Part shown: positions 27,001-38,474 of the stretch, piece by piece
Layout of the letters: every line of letters starts with the position of its first letter
How positions within the stretch are numbered: the first letter of the stretch is position 1
Origin: Melampsora larici-populina 98AG31
Lineage: Eukaryota > Basidiomycota > Pucciniomycetes > Pucciniales > Melampsoraceae
NCBI RefSeq assembly: GCF_000204055.1
Contig: NW_006768822.1
Location: forward strand, 213,122-277,121
Direction: 5' to 3'
Length of the DNA: 64,000 nucleotides
Notes under the pieces: generated by a model
The model's database searches: none
Seen by the model: only the letters and a program-made list of their open reading frames with translations
What the model was told of the DNA's origin: nothing
Position numbers and translations under genes: made by a program

Positions 27001-28226
27001 ACCTAGGTACGTCATCTGGTTTCTTATCAATTCAACAATAAAACAAAACACTCATCAGCATTACAATGATTACACAAAGTTTTCATGAAGACTTCACATA
27101 CCTGTCTGGGTCCGAGATGGAAATCTTTGGAGAAGTAAGCTTTGATGTGATCATGAATGACCTTCGGCTTTGCATCTCCTGAGGCTGGAATTGACGTGTT
27201 GTTTTGAACTTGATTCTGCACCTCAATATCAGAGCATTGATCGGGATCAATTCCATCAGGGACTTCATAATTCTACAATCACATGGCACATGAAACGATT
27301 AGTGAACAAATTCAAAAGTAAGCACAAGTTTCATACAAACGTACCTGTTTCTTCTTGATCTTTTGACGGGCTTTGACGTAGCACCTTGAGACTTAAAAGC
27401 TTGGCTTGTTTTCCGACCTCGTTTTCCATCAGTGCGTGAGGGAACACTACCAAATGATTCATCTGCTAACACCTCATTGTCTTCCTCGCATTCTTCATTG
27501 TCTTCAACTTCTACATCTTCTTCGTTTTCATAGTCCGCATCATCAGTGTCTTCATCCGCAACGGTTTTCGTAATAGTTGACTTTTGACGTCTATTAGCGG
27601 TATTGGATCTGGCTGAGGCTTGACTAGATGACTTTGTGAAGGGATTAGATTGAGATTTAGAACTAGAACTAGATGCTTTAGCTTTCTTCGATTTATTTCC
27701 TCGAGTCATTTTTGTAGATAATTGAACTGATAGACCAGGATAATTGAGCTGATAGACTAGGATGAAAAAGCACAGATAATCGTAGCTGAGATGGAGAAGG
27801 AAAGATAGGAAAGATGGGAATGCGTAGCACAGAAGAAGTCAGACAAGACATAGAATAGCAAGATAAGAACAGCTGAACCAAGACGTACGGATTGTTCACC
27901 CCAATCGATGAGGATTCTTTGTCGGATATCCATTGGATGATCCATCTACCAGCCATCTGGAGGAAAAATACTAGTAGATGGTGATGGGTTGACGGAGGAT
28001 ATAGATGACCCCAACCTGACAATACGTTACTTTATTTATCCGCGCAGTGTGCGCAGTTTGGCGCACTCTCACTGCAAGTGCGCTGCGGAAATCAGGCTAT
28101 AGCTACGGTCACCCAAGCCCCTGCGCTGCATTTTGGCGCAGTGATGATTCCCCCAAAATCTACGGTGCTGGCGCGCAGCGTAGGCGCAGGCTGCGGCGCG
28201 CAGTCTGCGCGGCGCGTCAGGGGTTG
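24063..28226 (-). mobile_element. hAT-like DNA transposon 1, nested in copia gag
   Basis: 4164 bp with tips CAACCCC...GGGGTTG and the 7-bp TSD GCTCTAC (24056-24062, 28227-28233). Both ends are rich in GCGCAG/CTGCGC motifs, a subterminal repeat pattern. One multi-exon hAT transposase gene lies on the minus strand. Joining the flanks restores the copia gag frame, which fixes the borders. Confidence 0.93.
24441..27709 (-). pseudogene. hAT-family transposase (element 1), one in-frame TGA
   Basis: A multi-exon gene starts at 27709. In order: a Ser/Lys-rich and acidic N-terminus; a BED-type zinc finger (CRKCLWC ... RHNLIGHRDG, about 27000-26920); an alpha-helical region (LLNMILVLWLLRNCIPW); the RNase H-fold segment (WNHYGVLLARPVGRFLIKH, then TTDSGSSNPVLAEVLQRMF with the Asp, then the CHKLAL motif); an RW motif (GQRWNIWYDAQS, about 25580); and the C-terminal hAT dimerisation block (SCLVERTFSTAAHTC) ending at 24441. 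An in-frame TGA at 25118-25120 interrupts the region before the dimerisation domain, so this copy is probably inactive. Exon borders other than 27344 (5' splice) were not all fixed. It is related to the transposase of hAT-like element 2 below. Confidence 0.85.
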
Positions 28227-28245
28227 GCTCTACGTTTGGCCCATA

Positions 28246-29402
28246 CACTACGGATCAAAAGATTTGTAATCGTGACATGTTTTCCATCACCTGTTTCCAG
28301 CATGTTGTCCTCATATGTTGAAAACATCCCCAGTAAAAATGTAACGTAAACATACGTGATTAAGTTTCAAATATGTACGTTGTACATCAGGGAATCGTCG
28401 TGGAAATGTTTTTCTTACATTATAAAACCTTGACTGAACATACACTCAGTTCAAAAAGGAGTCGATCCGATGGGGTTATTTTTTTGAAAAATTGGTTACT
28501 GCACCCGCCTGCACGTTGGGGAACTGGGCTCGTCACGAGTTTGGGCTCAAGAACTCATCAAGGTGAGATGGTGATGAGGATGCATTACATCTTTGCATGC
28601 AAGGGAAGTGAGTGTACATACAACTTGTGGAGATCACAAACGAGACAAGAAATGAACCACAGCTTTTTATGGATCGGTGTATATAAAGGAGGCAGACTGA
28701 AAGGGTATCAATGAATGGAAGCTTGATTCGCTAGCAATTGCGACGCGATTGATCGATTGATCCGATTCTAGGTGACTAAAAAATCAAAAATTGAAGTGAT
28801 ACTTAGAACTTCTATGTATGAGGTCGAGCTGAAGCAGGAGACAAGGTTTATTGACCAAAAGCGAACCAAACGCTGCAAACGAGAGCGATGGAAATGATTG
28901 AGCGAGATGGGAAATGCAAAATGGGGGACATGTCAGCATCCAATATTTCATGACTTCATCGACTTAACACAGGTCTGAATATGTGGAGAATGGTGATGAA
29001 GAGAAAGAGAGGTCTTACCTGAAGTCGTATAGAAAGAAAAAGGAGTCAAAGAGTGAACAGATGTGAAAAGCAAGCTATGACTTTGCTGAAAGGTTAGTGA
29101 TGCGAATTCAGCAAAGGTTTTCATCACTTGGTTTTTCAAAGTCAAGCCTCAGGTCTTGGTGCAGGCTTTTCAATCCGTTGGGGCAGTTTATGTTCTGGTG
29201 AGGTATTGAGATACCTCAAGAATATATGTTTTCAAATTATGATAAGAAATACATCAGCCTTACATATTTTCTACAAAAACACAAAATCCACATCACGATT
29301 ACAAAACAGATTTGTCACTGCTAAGTAAGTCCCATGTTTCTCAAATGTCATTACTGGAGGTGTTTTGAAGACATATTTGCCCTTAAAGTTTGGACCGTAG
29401 TG
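28246..29402. mobile_element. TA-flanked TIR element nested in copia gag
   Basis: 1157 bp with tips CACTACGG...CCGTAGTG and TA on both sides (28244-28245, 29403-29404). Excision with one TA restores the gag frame (GCC CAT AAG GAC). The inverted similarity is short, about 25 bp and imperfect. I recognise no transposase, so it is probably non-autonomous, Tc1/mariner-like by its TA target. Confidence 0.85.
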
Positions 29403-29404
29403 TA

Positions 29405-29868
29405 AGGACTCAACCTCTGGTGGTCGTCTTAATCTTCTTCATCGATTGATCACCACTCGGATGGAAGGAGAAGATGTTGAATTACACATCGACTTTCTTC
29501 ATAAAATCTACGAACAACTCGACTCCCTCATCACCGAGGAATCACCACTCACAGCCGATGAGATCTTCTCTATGTCCATCATGACCTCTCTACCTTCCGA
29601 TTGGACTCCGGTGATCACTGCTCTTATGCAACGCTCAAGTGTAAACTCCGCTACTGTCATTAGGGCTATCAGGAATGAAGCCACCCGTCGTAAAACCTCT
29701 TCCAATCTGATGTTCAGTTCCGAAATAGCTGCTGCTAAAGCTAACGCTGCATCCAATCATCGACCACCTGTCTCGAATACCTCTAACTCCAACCAGAAAC
29801 AACGTAACACCAAATTCTGTACGCACTGTGAACGAACTAACCACGAAGTGCAGAACTGCTGGATTTGA
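29405..29868 (+). pseudogene. copia gag, 3' part with zinc knuckle, ending in TGA
   Basis: Continues gag in frame (HRLITTRMEGEDVELHIDF; MSIMTSLPSDWTPVI) to the nucleic-acid-binding knuckle CTHCERTNHEVQNC (CX2CX4HX4C). An in-frame TGA at 29866-29868 follows two codons later. The next codons continue in the same frame into pol, so the stop looks like a point mutation in a single gag-pol frame. Programmed readthrough is a less likely alternative. Confidence 0.88.
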
Positions 29869-30730
29869 CAAGCAGAAAGGGACAATCGTTCTTCAGGCAT
29901 GTCTCGAGGTGGTTCCACCTCAACCAGAGGTGGAAAGAATCCTTCGTCCAGTCGATCCTCTCGACCGCCAACCAAGGCAGGAAAGACTTCCATCGTCACT
30001 CTCGATTTCAGTGATGATGAATCATATGTCATCGATGATGAGGTAGCTCGTTCTGCTAAAATAATCTCAGCCAACTCTACGTCTTCTACCTCGGCTTGGA
30101 ACATCGATTCTGGGTGTTCTTTATTGATGACTCCTCATGACGATGATCTCTTCGACTTAGGTCGCACCAACAAAACGATCCAGTTGGCAGACTCCTCTTC
30201 TATCAAAGCCACTCACTCCGGTATCACGAGTCTTCAACTGGGTGATCTGAATCACTCTCATCGAGCGTTACTCGTACCGAGTCTTCAAGAACCTCTTCTC
30301 TCAGTCTCGTCAATGTGCGATGATGGATTTGTTCTTGTCTTCGACAAGGAAAAATGCTCCTTCTTTAAATCCAATACTTTCAAGTTGGATGGTCTAGCTA
30401 TTGGTGAAGGTCATCGTAAAGGAAATCTTTACTATCTCCCATCCAAGGTAGATCTGTCCTACTCCAGCTCAACACTAGTCAAGAACACTGACTTATCTCT
30501 TCTCGAATGGCACAATAATTTGGGACACATAGGTTTAAAACCACTCAAGGCTCTTCTCAAATCTCACGAGATCGCTCCCTCTATCATGAATGAAATTGAT
30601 GTTCAGCGTTGTGTAGTGTGTGTAGAGTCAAAGATGGCTCGACACTCCTTTAAATCAAGAGCTGGCTATCGTGCTTCAGAAGTGGGGGAACTTATTCATT
30701 CAGATGTCTGTAGTTTTGAAGTAGCTTCCC
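29869..30730 (+). pseudogene. copia pol, 5' part: protease and integrase N-terminus
   Basis: Same frame as gag. A Gly/Ser/Arg-rich linker is followed by the aspartic protease motif IDSGCS. The integrase zinc-binding domain comes next (WHNNLGHI ... CVVCVESK) and the first integrase Asp (ELIHSDVCS). It is cut by hAT-like element 2 at a GTGAAGG target and resumes at 35044. Confidence 0.92.
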
Positions 30731-30737
30731 GTGAAGG

Positions 30738-33700
30738 CAATACCCGAATCGCTCCGCTCTAGATAGCTGTTTCGGAGCAATTTCGGAGCGGATTTGGAAC
30801 CCGCTATGACCTCCGCAGTCCATAGCGGAAACTGCGCACCGAACTCGAGCCCCAGACTTTTCCATAGCAAAAGGACCGCTACGCAATGCCCCGGGACATC
30901 GGGTTCTCCGATATATAGCGGACATCATGATCCAAGGGGTGGGTAGAGGGTTGTCACCCCACCCCTTCACTAGATCGACGCCTCACGCCACCCACCTTCA
31001 CCTCTTTTGATCTTAGATGACCACTTCACCTGTCTTAATTGGTCCTAGTCCATCACCACCTCCACGGCCAATGGAACACAACCCCTGGAATACATTTCGA
31101 GGGCCAAAATGTGGTCCAATCGACTACCAAGTTGTATTAGTAGTGATCTTTTGGTCAGTGAGATTCTATCCCTCATCTTTGATTGATTCAATCAAAGATA
31201 CTTACTTGTTCTTTTCTCGTTACCCACTCAAACAGTTATTACTTCCATCATAATTGTAACCTTTTGCTCATATCGTATATATCGATGGCTATCTCAAAAA
31301 CCCCTTCTACCCAATCCATCTCCAATACTCCTAGTCTTCAGGTTCCTAGTTTACCAAGTTCTAGATCGAGAACTCTTAGGCCACCAAGCCCTGCACGATC
31401 ACAGCCAGGATTTGTGGCGACCCCATCAGATTCACGGACCACTCTGATAGTTCCTTCTTCGGATGGTGACCAATCTCATCCTCTTGCTGATCGGCCAGCA
31501 TCACCTCGACCGCCAACCAAGAAGAAGGTCAGCAAAGCTCCGGTTCCAGCTGCACCCAAACCGAATGCGAAAGGCAAAGTAAGATGAGTCAAGATGACTC
31601 TATCAACCACTCGAAACTGATATCAATTTTTCTAGGCTCGTTCTTCAACCAGTAAGCGAGCAAGATCACCATCAGGCAATTCCAAGGGTGGCTCACCTTC
31701 AGTCCGACCAAGCAAGAAGGCCAATACGGATGTAAGTTTAATCTTAATATCTACTACTTACAGTCGATTTGACCTAACTTGTTCTATGATCTGTAGGCCT
31801 ATGAGGTGCCCGAAGAGGTTAACTTAGATCAAGATTCGGATATCGAGTTTGTTGGAACGAAAGAACCTGGCTACATGGAAGTTCGAAGCGATCACGTTCA
31901 AGAACTCCTCAAGTTTTTCGAGCCTCCAGTGGTAAGAGTTTCACACTTACTCGCTCAATTGTTGACTTCCATCTACCCCGTTATCTCTTTTCTTTACATC
32001 TTTCTTGATTTTTGTTTAGCACAGCTGATGTTGTCTTGCATTTGATTCATTCAATATAAAGGGTCGCAGTTTCAAGTGTAGGTTCTGCAAGGTCACGTTC
32101 TTGAAACATCCCACATCGTACTGGAACCTCTGGGGCCACCGCAACGGGAACGAGTCCCGGCCTGTGTGTAAGATGCGCCATAAGGCGATCAAATCCGGTC
32201 TCATACTTCCTCCGACATATGACGAACAGATGGCGGCAGAAAAGAAGAAGAACTCCACTTTGGACTCCTTTGTCAATGGACCGGTTTTTTCAGTCGACCT
32301 GCTGAACATGATCCTCGTGATCTGGATCGTTCGACATGCGCTCCCATGGATTCGCTTTCAAGACCCGGCCCTGTGTGCTGCGTTCTACTGTGTCAATCGC
32401 GGAGCTGTAGTTCGATCGACTGCTTGGGCGACTAAACAGTCAGTCCATCTGTTTGCAGGTTTACACCACAAGGCGCTCAACGACTTGAAGGTAAGTAAAT
32501 ACATATTATCTCTACATGTAGTACTTAAACTGATCTAATATTGGAATCTCAACAGGAAAACAAAGGTAAATTCTGTCTCGTCCACGATGTTTGGACCACC
32601 AAAGGCAATCGCTATGCCTTTGTTGGAGCAACCGCAAACTACATCGACAACGATTGGCAATATCGTTCGACCCATCTTACACTCAAGATGGTGGGATGGC
32701 GACATTTCGGGGCTCTGCTAGCCAGGCCCGTTGGGCGTTTCTTGATACGTCATGATCTTCATAAAAAGATGAGTCCTCTTACTCATATCTCTTTCACTTA
32801 TCGGTTTCTCTTTTCTTTCAAACCATTGTTACCTCATGCTGACCTATGTTTGTATTGTATTTACATCTTAGCGCAGACTACAGATAGCGGTGGAAACAAC
32901 TCCACCATGGCAGCTGAGCTCCAAAGAATGTTTAACAAAGCTGAAGATCCGGTTCACTGGTGTAGCCAAACTCATCATGTGCGATGTTATGCACATAAAC
33001 TCAACCTGGTTGTTGGGCACGGTCTCAAGGCCCTCGGCCAGAAGGTAAGCAATGGGAAACCTTCTATACCCCATGGTGTGGCTCTTCCGATCCCTGGTCT
33101 AGAAGTCAACGATGGCGAAGACGACATCGAGTTCCATGCTTCTGACACCGAATCCGAGGGCGATGAAGGATTGCCTGAGTACACTGACGGTGTTGATGAC
33201 GAAGACGATATAATTGATGACTCATCTTTATCACCTTGTGATAAAGATGATCTCGTCGCAGCCGCACTTCACAAGGTCAGTATCCCTCTCTGGAATCAAT
33301 CTCATAGTTGATCGATGCTTATCATGTTTATTATGTAGGTTGACGCTGTCTCTGGACAGATTGCCAGTAGTGCCGCCCGAAGAAACGACTTTAAAACACG
33401 TGCCACTCGAATGGGATACAATGGCCGAATGTTGAAAAGGCCATGCAAAACGCGATGGAACAGTCACTATGAGAGTCGAAAGATAGCATGTGAGGCACAG
33501 GAGGTCAGTCTCTTTTTATTTCAAAGTTGAATTTAATTTTTCATTTCGAATCACTCAAAATCCATCTTTTTCCTTGCAGGTAATCAATTTGATGATTGCT
33601 GCCGATAGAAAGGCGTGTTTTTTTAAAGGTGTCACAATCTCAGCTTCAGAGTGGCATGCTGTCGAAATGGTAAACAAGGTTTTGAAGGTAAGTTTTCCTT

Positions 33701-35036
33701 CAAAAGTTTGGTTATAATGTTTTGTTCATTGACTGACTGATCTGACCGCTTTGGATGGGCAGACTTTTGTTGATGCTACAGCTCGAGTAGAAGGGGATGG
33801 GCCTACTGGCTGCATCCTCTTGGCTGAATATAAGCGCGTAATCAAAGAACTCCTCGATATTCAAAACGAAGCTTTCATTTTCCCTTCTCTTGACAAGGCC
33901 ATCGATGTCATGGTCAAGTGGCTGACCGAATATCAAGACGAGGCGGCCAACTGTGACGCGATAGCCCTGGCAACCATCGTCAACCCTCGCTTTTGAGTCA
34001 AGTTCTTCAACCTTCATTATCCAGATCACGAAGAGTCATCGCAGCTGCTTATTGAGGATGCCTTCAAATCTGCCATTGATGAGATCAACATTCACCGTCA
34101 CGAGCCAACCCCACCACCAGAAGATACTAACGAGCCTACAGTCTCAGAGTCCGATGACTTTGATGTGTTTAGAACATCTGACACCGGTCCCAGTAAGAAT
34201 CCGACTTCAGAGCTGGAAGATTACTTATCTGGTAAATTCCCTATCGGTAAAGGTGAAACTCCTCTGCAATGGTGGAAGGTATGTCCCATCCTTATCTTAT
34301 TTCTCACCCTTTCTGAGGATACTAACCTACTTTATGACCAATAGGAACACGAAACCCACTTCCCTATCCTCTCGTCAATTGCTTGCAATTACTTAGCGAT
34401 TTCCGCCACATCATGTGCATGCGAGCGGACTTTTTCAGCCGCTGCCGATGTGTGTACACCTTCAAGAGGCAGTATGCTCCCAAAAACTATGGAGCGACTT
34501 GTTGGATCTCAAGCGTGGTTGAAGGAGGGAATCGTCCCTGATGGGGTGTTTGAAGAAGCTGCCAAAGCGCTTCAATCTTATATGCAAGCATTGGTAAAGA
34601 AGCAATCATCGGGAAAGATGACCCGATAGGTCCATCAATTTACTTTCATCGAAAGAATTTCTTTTTATACAATTTCATTTCTTACACGTGTTCCTTCCTT
34701 AAAGTGACTCAAGTCTCACCTTGACTCTGAGTTTTCTTATTATACATGTTTCTCTTGCTTCTGATGTCTCTATGAAAACACGTCCTACTCTCCTACGTAT
34801 CTAGCCCTATGGTCACGTACAAATATATTTGAAATACAAAATTTTTGTTTGGTCTTCCTACATCACCGCTAAGTGCGCTATGTAGCGGGAATTGATCAAT
34901 TCCTCCGCTCCGATACCTGGCAAGGATTTTTTCCATTTTCATAGCGATCTCGGAGCGGAGCGATTCATAGCGCCCACTCCGAAACGATATGAAAATGGAC
35001 CAAATTTCATATCGTTTCGGAGCGATTCGGGTATTG
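30738..35036 (+). mobile_element. hAT-like DNA transposon 2, nested in copia integrase
   Basis: 4299 bp with inverted tips CAATACCCGAATCGCTCCG and the 7-bp TSD GTGAAGG (30731-30737, 35037-35043). Subterminal GGAGCG/CGCTCC motifs are abundant at both ends. One spliced transposase gene lies on the plus strand. The copia integrase frame is restored when the element is removed. Confidence 0.95.
31285..34629 (+). pseudogene. hAT-family transposase (element 2), one in-frame TGA
   Basis: The ATG at 31285 opens a Ser/Pro-rich N-terminus split by short introns (first at 31579). A BED-like zinc finger follows (KCRFCKVTF ... YWNLWGHRNG, about 32065-32145). Next come the helical region (DLLNMILVIWIVRHALPW), the catalytic core (VHDVWTTKGNRYAF; ARPVGRFLIRHDLHKK; QTTDSGGNNSTMAAEL with Asp; CYAHKLNLVV), the RW motif (CKTRWNSHYES), and the hAT C-terminal dimerisation block (SSIACNYLAISATSCACERTFSAAADVC). 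It ends with TAG at 34627-34629. An in-frame TGA at 33994-33996, right after NPRF, breaks it; hAT proteins commonly have Arg here, which fits CGA to TGA. Confidence 0.88.
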
Positions 35037-37894
35037 GTGAAGGCTTCAAATACTTCGCTACATTTATCGATGATTTTTCTAAATTTACAATTATCTATCC
35101 TATGAAATTAAAAAGTGATACGTTTTCTTGCTTTAAAGCGTTTCGTGCAAAATTTGAGCTTAGACTATCGCGTCCCATCAAGAAGTTCCGAACTGACAAC
35201 GGTGGTGAATATATATCAAAAGAATTTCAGAGTTACCTATCAGAAGCTGGTATAGATCATGATCCAGGTCCACCTCACTCTCCCGAACTCAACGGTGTCT
35301 CTGAACGAACTAATCGAACCATATGTAATCACATTCGTTGCTCTCTGTCCAGTTCCGGTTTACCAAAATCATACTGGGTTGATGCTTTACGGTACCTTGC
35401 TCATTCTCTGAACTCTATTCCCTGCAACACACCAGCAGGCTTTCATTCTCCCTCTTCTCTCGTTTCTATTTCTCCAATAAACCTATCTAAAACTCATCCT
35501 TTTGGTTGTGAAGTATATTACAAAATTCCTGAGGCAAATCGTCGAAAACTAGATCCAAAAGGTAGTAGAGCAATCTTCCTATCCTACTTACCAGATGGAA
35601 ATGGCTATAACGTCTGGGATATCGCTCGTGCTAAACTTGTTAAAACATGTGATGTTATCTTTAATCACGAAATTTTTCCATCCATTAAATCCAATTCTCT
35701 CAGTCCCTCTTCTAATGCTTCTAATCTGAATGCAGACATACCCTGGCCAGTACGTGGTAGAACTCTTCCTTCTCTAAAACATTGTCGTCTGTCTGAGTCA
35801 ATTCATAACCCGGCTAGACGTCCTATCTCCCCTTCTAGCTTTAGTCATCTACCAGATATTTCTCCTCTTCCTGCTACTCCCTCTACGAAGAACGTTCCAA
35901 ATCAGTTTCCTATTCCAAAACCGTCTCCATTTCTTTCTCCTAAAAATGTTCTTCCTAATAATTCAAATTTGTCTACAAATGATTTCCCTCCTCTTTCTCA
36001 TACTAGCAACTCTCCGTCTGCATCTAATGCTCCGCCTAGACCTTCGCCTCCACAATCCATAGTGCCACAACGACGTGTTTCTACTCCCCCGTCTCGTTCT
36101 CCTCCCAAATCAAAAATCCAATGTACTACGAATCTTTTACAATCCACCTCTGAATCCTCTACATCTCTTAATACAAACACAAATCCCTCTCTTATTTCTC
36201 CCTCTCCTGTTCCGTCTGTTCCTGCCATTTCTTCTGTTCCGTCTAAAAATCCAACTCCGTCTTTACCACCTCGTCGTTCCACTCGAACTCGGAATGCTCC
36301 CGATCGACTTGGAAATTTTGTCAACTCCGCATCATCTCCTACCGAACAAGTATCTGATACTCCGAAAACATGGAAACAACTTCAACGATCTCCTAATAAG
36401 GAGAAGTGGTTAGCTGCGGCTGATGCCGAATTCTCTTCTCTCATGGGCATGAACACTTGGAGGTTGGTACCTCGCCCGGCAAAACGAAAAATCATTCGCT
36501 CGAAATGGGTCTTCAAAATCAAGAGACGGGTAGATAACACAATTCTCAAACTCAAAGCGCGGTTGGTAGCTATGGGTTATTCTCAAGTGGAGGGCATTGA
36601 TTATGATGAAGTCTTTGCCCCTACCACTCGTCTCGAGACGCTACGTCTGGTTCTGTCTATGATGGCTACCAGGAATTGGAAGGGTCGACAAGTCGATATA
36701 AAGACGGCCTTTCTCAACGGGCATCTCGACGAACCTGTGTACATGAATCAGCCACCTGGTTATGAAGATCCTCTCCACCCTGACTGGGTGTGTGAGGTTA
36801 CTCGTTCAATCTACGGTCTCAAGCAGTCTCCTCGTCAATGGAATAAGGAGCTTCATTCTGTTCTCATTGCTTTAGGTCTCACACAATCAACTCATGACCC
36901 AACTCTCTACTTCCAACTATCGAATGGAAAACTCGTAGGCCTTGTCACATGTCACGTTGATGATCTCTCGGTGGTTGGTCCGGATTCATTCGTAACATCA
37001 TTTATCGCTCAATTATCTTCTCATTTTGAAATTTCTTCAAACGATGAACTCCACCATTTTCTCTCTCTGGATATTCGCCGTGATCAGGCAAAACGACTAG
37101 TCTTCATCAATCAAGCTCACTATATCAAGGATTTGCAAGATAAATTCCTACCTGACTCTCACATCACAGTTCACACTCCCACCGATGGATCATTCAAAGA
37201 TCTCGTACCTCGTCAACCTTCCGAACAGCCCTCCTCAGGTCATTTCCAGAGTCTGGTCGGCGCTCTGCTATGGGTTGCGCAATGCACGAGAGCTGATATC
37301 TCGTTTGCTGTCAGCCGCCTATCTCAATTTCTCAGAGATCCATCCGAGTCTCACTGGCGTGCAGGTCTTCGAGTTCTAAACTATCTTATCTCGACCTCTC
37401 ATCTCTCCCTTACTCTTGGAGGTGATCCTTCCATCTCTGGCTACTCCGATTCCGACTGGGCAGAAGACCGCCATGATCGACGATCCACCACGGGTTATTC
37501 TTACCGCTGGGGCAGTGGTCCCATCTCGTGGAGAACTAGGAAACAGGCTACTGTATCGCTATCCAGTACTGAAGCGGAGTACAAAGCTTTGTCGGACTCG
37601 TGTCGTGAGGGTCTCTGGCTGGGTAATCTCCTAGCAGAGCTTCATCTTCGTCCTCCCTCGGCTATCCCTCTACACGTCGACAATGAGGGTGCGGAAGCTC
37701 TCGCTAAGAATCCTCAACATCACTCCCGTACTAAACACATACACACTCGCTATCATTTCGTACGGGAGTGTGTGGCAGATAATTCAATTTCAATTCATCA
37801 TGTGGCATCTAAAGACATGCTTGCAGATATGCTCACAAAGCCTCTCAATCGTGTTCTCTTGCAATCACACAGAGAGAGGTTTGGCATCGTGTGA
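35037..37894 (+). CDS. copia pol, 3' part: integrase core, reverse transcriptase, RNase H
   Basis: The frame resumes at the right TSD and runs unbroken to TGA at 37892-37894. In order: integrase core with the remaining D and E (TDNGGEY; PHSPELNGVSERTNR); a long Ser/Pro-rich linker; the copia RT (WVFKIKRRVDNTILKLKARLV; QVDIKTAFLNGHL; SIYGLKQSPRQW; catalytic HVDDLSVV in place of YVDD); and RNase H (SDSDWAEDRHDRRSTTGY; SSTEAEYKAL; HVDNEGAEALAKN). It ends at MLTKPLNRV. All motifs look intact, but the product cannot be made with gag because of the nested insertions and the upstream TGA. Confidence 0.96.
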
Positions 37895-37960
37895 TATTTT
37901 TTTTCTCTCTCTCTTTATTTTTTTTTGTTATTGTTAAAATTTTTTTTTACTTGTTGCACG

Positions 37961-37970
37961 CAAGGGGGGG
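37961..37970 (+). promoter_or_regulatory. Polypurine tract of copia element
   Basis: CAAGGGGGGG directly precedes the right LTR, the expected primer site for plus-strand DNA synthesis. Confidence 0.85.
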
Positions 37971-38379
37971 TGTTGGGATAGTCATGTTTTTCTTTCTCGA
38001 GTCCTGTCTACAGTCCTGTGAGACTATCCTATGACAACTGTCCTGCGTTGACATATAACTTACATTTCATTATTTCTCATTTCATATTAATCTACATACG
38101 TGTCCTTTACATAATATTTCATTTCAAACATTTCATTTCAGTTTCGTGTGCTTTGCAACCTGTCAGTCATGTGATACTACAACTTGTAATTTCACTATAT
38201 AACCTCCCTGGAACAGCTCAGGAAAGGTGCTTCTCTCTTCACCTTTCCTTTATCCTTTGCTCTCGCTGTTCCAGGTAGGCTCTAGCTTTTTCTCTCTTCT
38301 CTTGCATAGTTGAAATAACAAGTTATTTACCTTTCCTTTATCCTTTGCTCTCGCTGTTCCAGAGTTCACAAACTCAACA
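37971..38379 (+). repeat. Right LTR of copia element
   Basis: 409 bp, no difference from 23179-23587 seen by eye. Confidence 0.97.
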
Positions 38380-38384
38380 GTGTT
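38380..38384. repeat. 5-bp TSD of the copia element, right (GTGTT)
   Basis: Matches 23174-23178. Confidence 0.9.
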
Positions 38385-38411
38385 TACCAGCAGTTTCTTC
38401 TTAACACAATC

Positions 38412-38474
38412 ATGAAGGCAAAATACGTCTTAGTAGTACTAATGGCGGTCTTAGTAGTGGTGGTGAATAATTAG
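38412..38474 (+). other. Short hydrophobic open frame (20 codons), possible truncated secretory gene
   Basis: ATG at 38412 gives a basic start and a run of Val/Leu/Met/Ala residues, then TAG. It looks like a bare signal peptide. The copia element separated it from a TATA-like box at 23156. It may be the start of a gene whose remainder is lost or spliced, or chance. Confidence 0.25.

Larger units (their letters stand above)
23179..38379 (+). mobile_element. Ty1/copia LTR retrotransposon with three nested insertions
   Basis: Two 409-bp LTRs (TGTTGGGATAG...ACTCAACA), a GTGTT TSD, an iMet half-tRNA primer site, a G-rich polypurine tract and gag-PR-IN-RT-RH in copia order are all present. Three later elements (24063-28226, 28246-29402, 30738-35036) split gag twice and the integrase once. 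Removing each with one copy of its target duplication restores the reading frame across all three junctions. Without them the element is about 5.6 kb, a normal copia size. I see no difference between the LTRs, so the element is young, but its coding region has an in-frame TGA. Confidence 0.97.

Noticed and set aside
35998..36413. Long frames on the minus strand and in +3 within the copia linker
   Set aside because: Shadows of the Ser/Pro-rich linker between integrase and RT.
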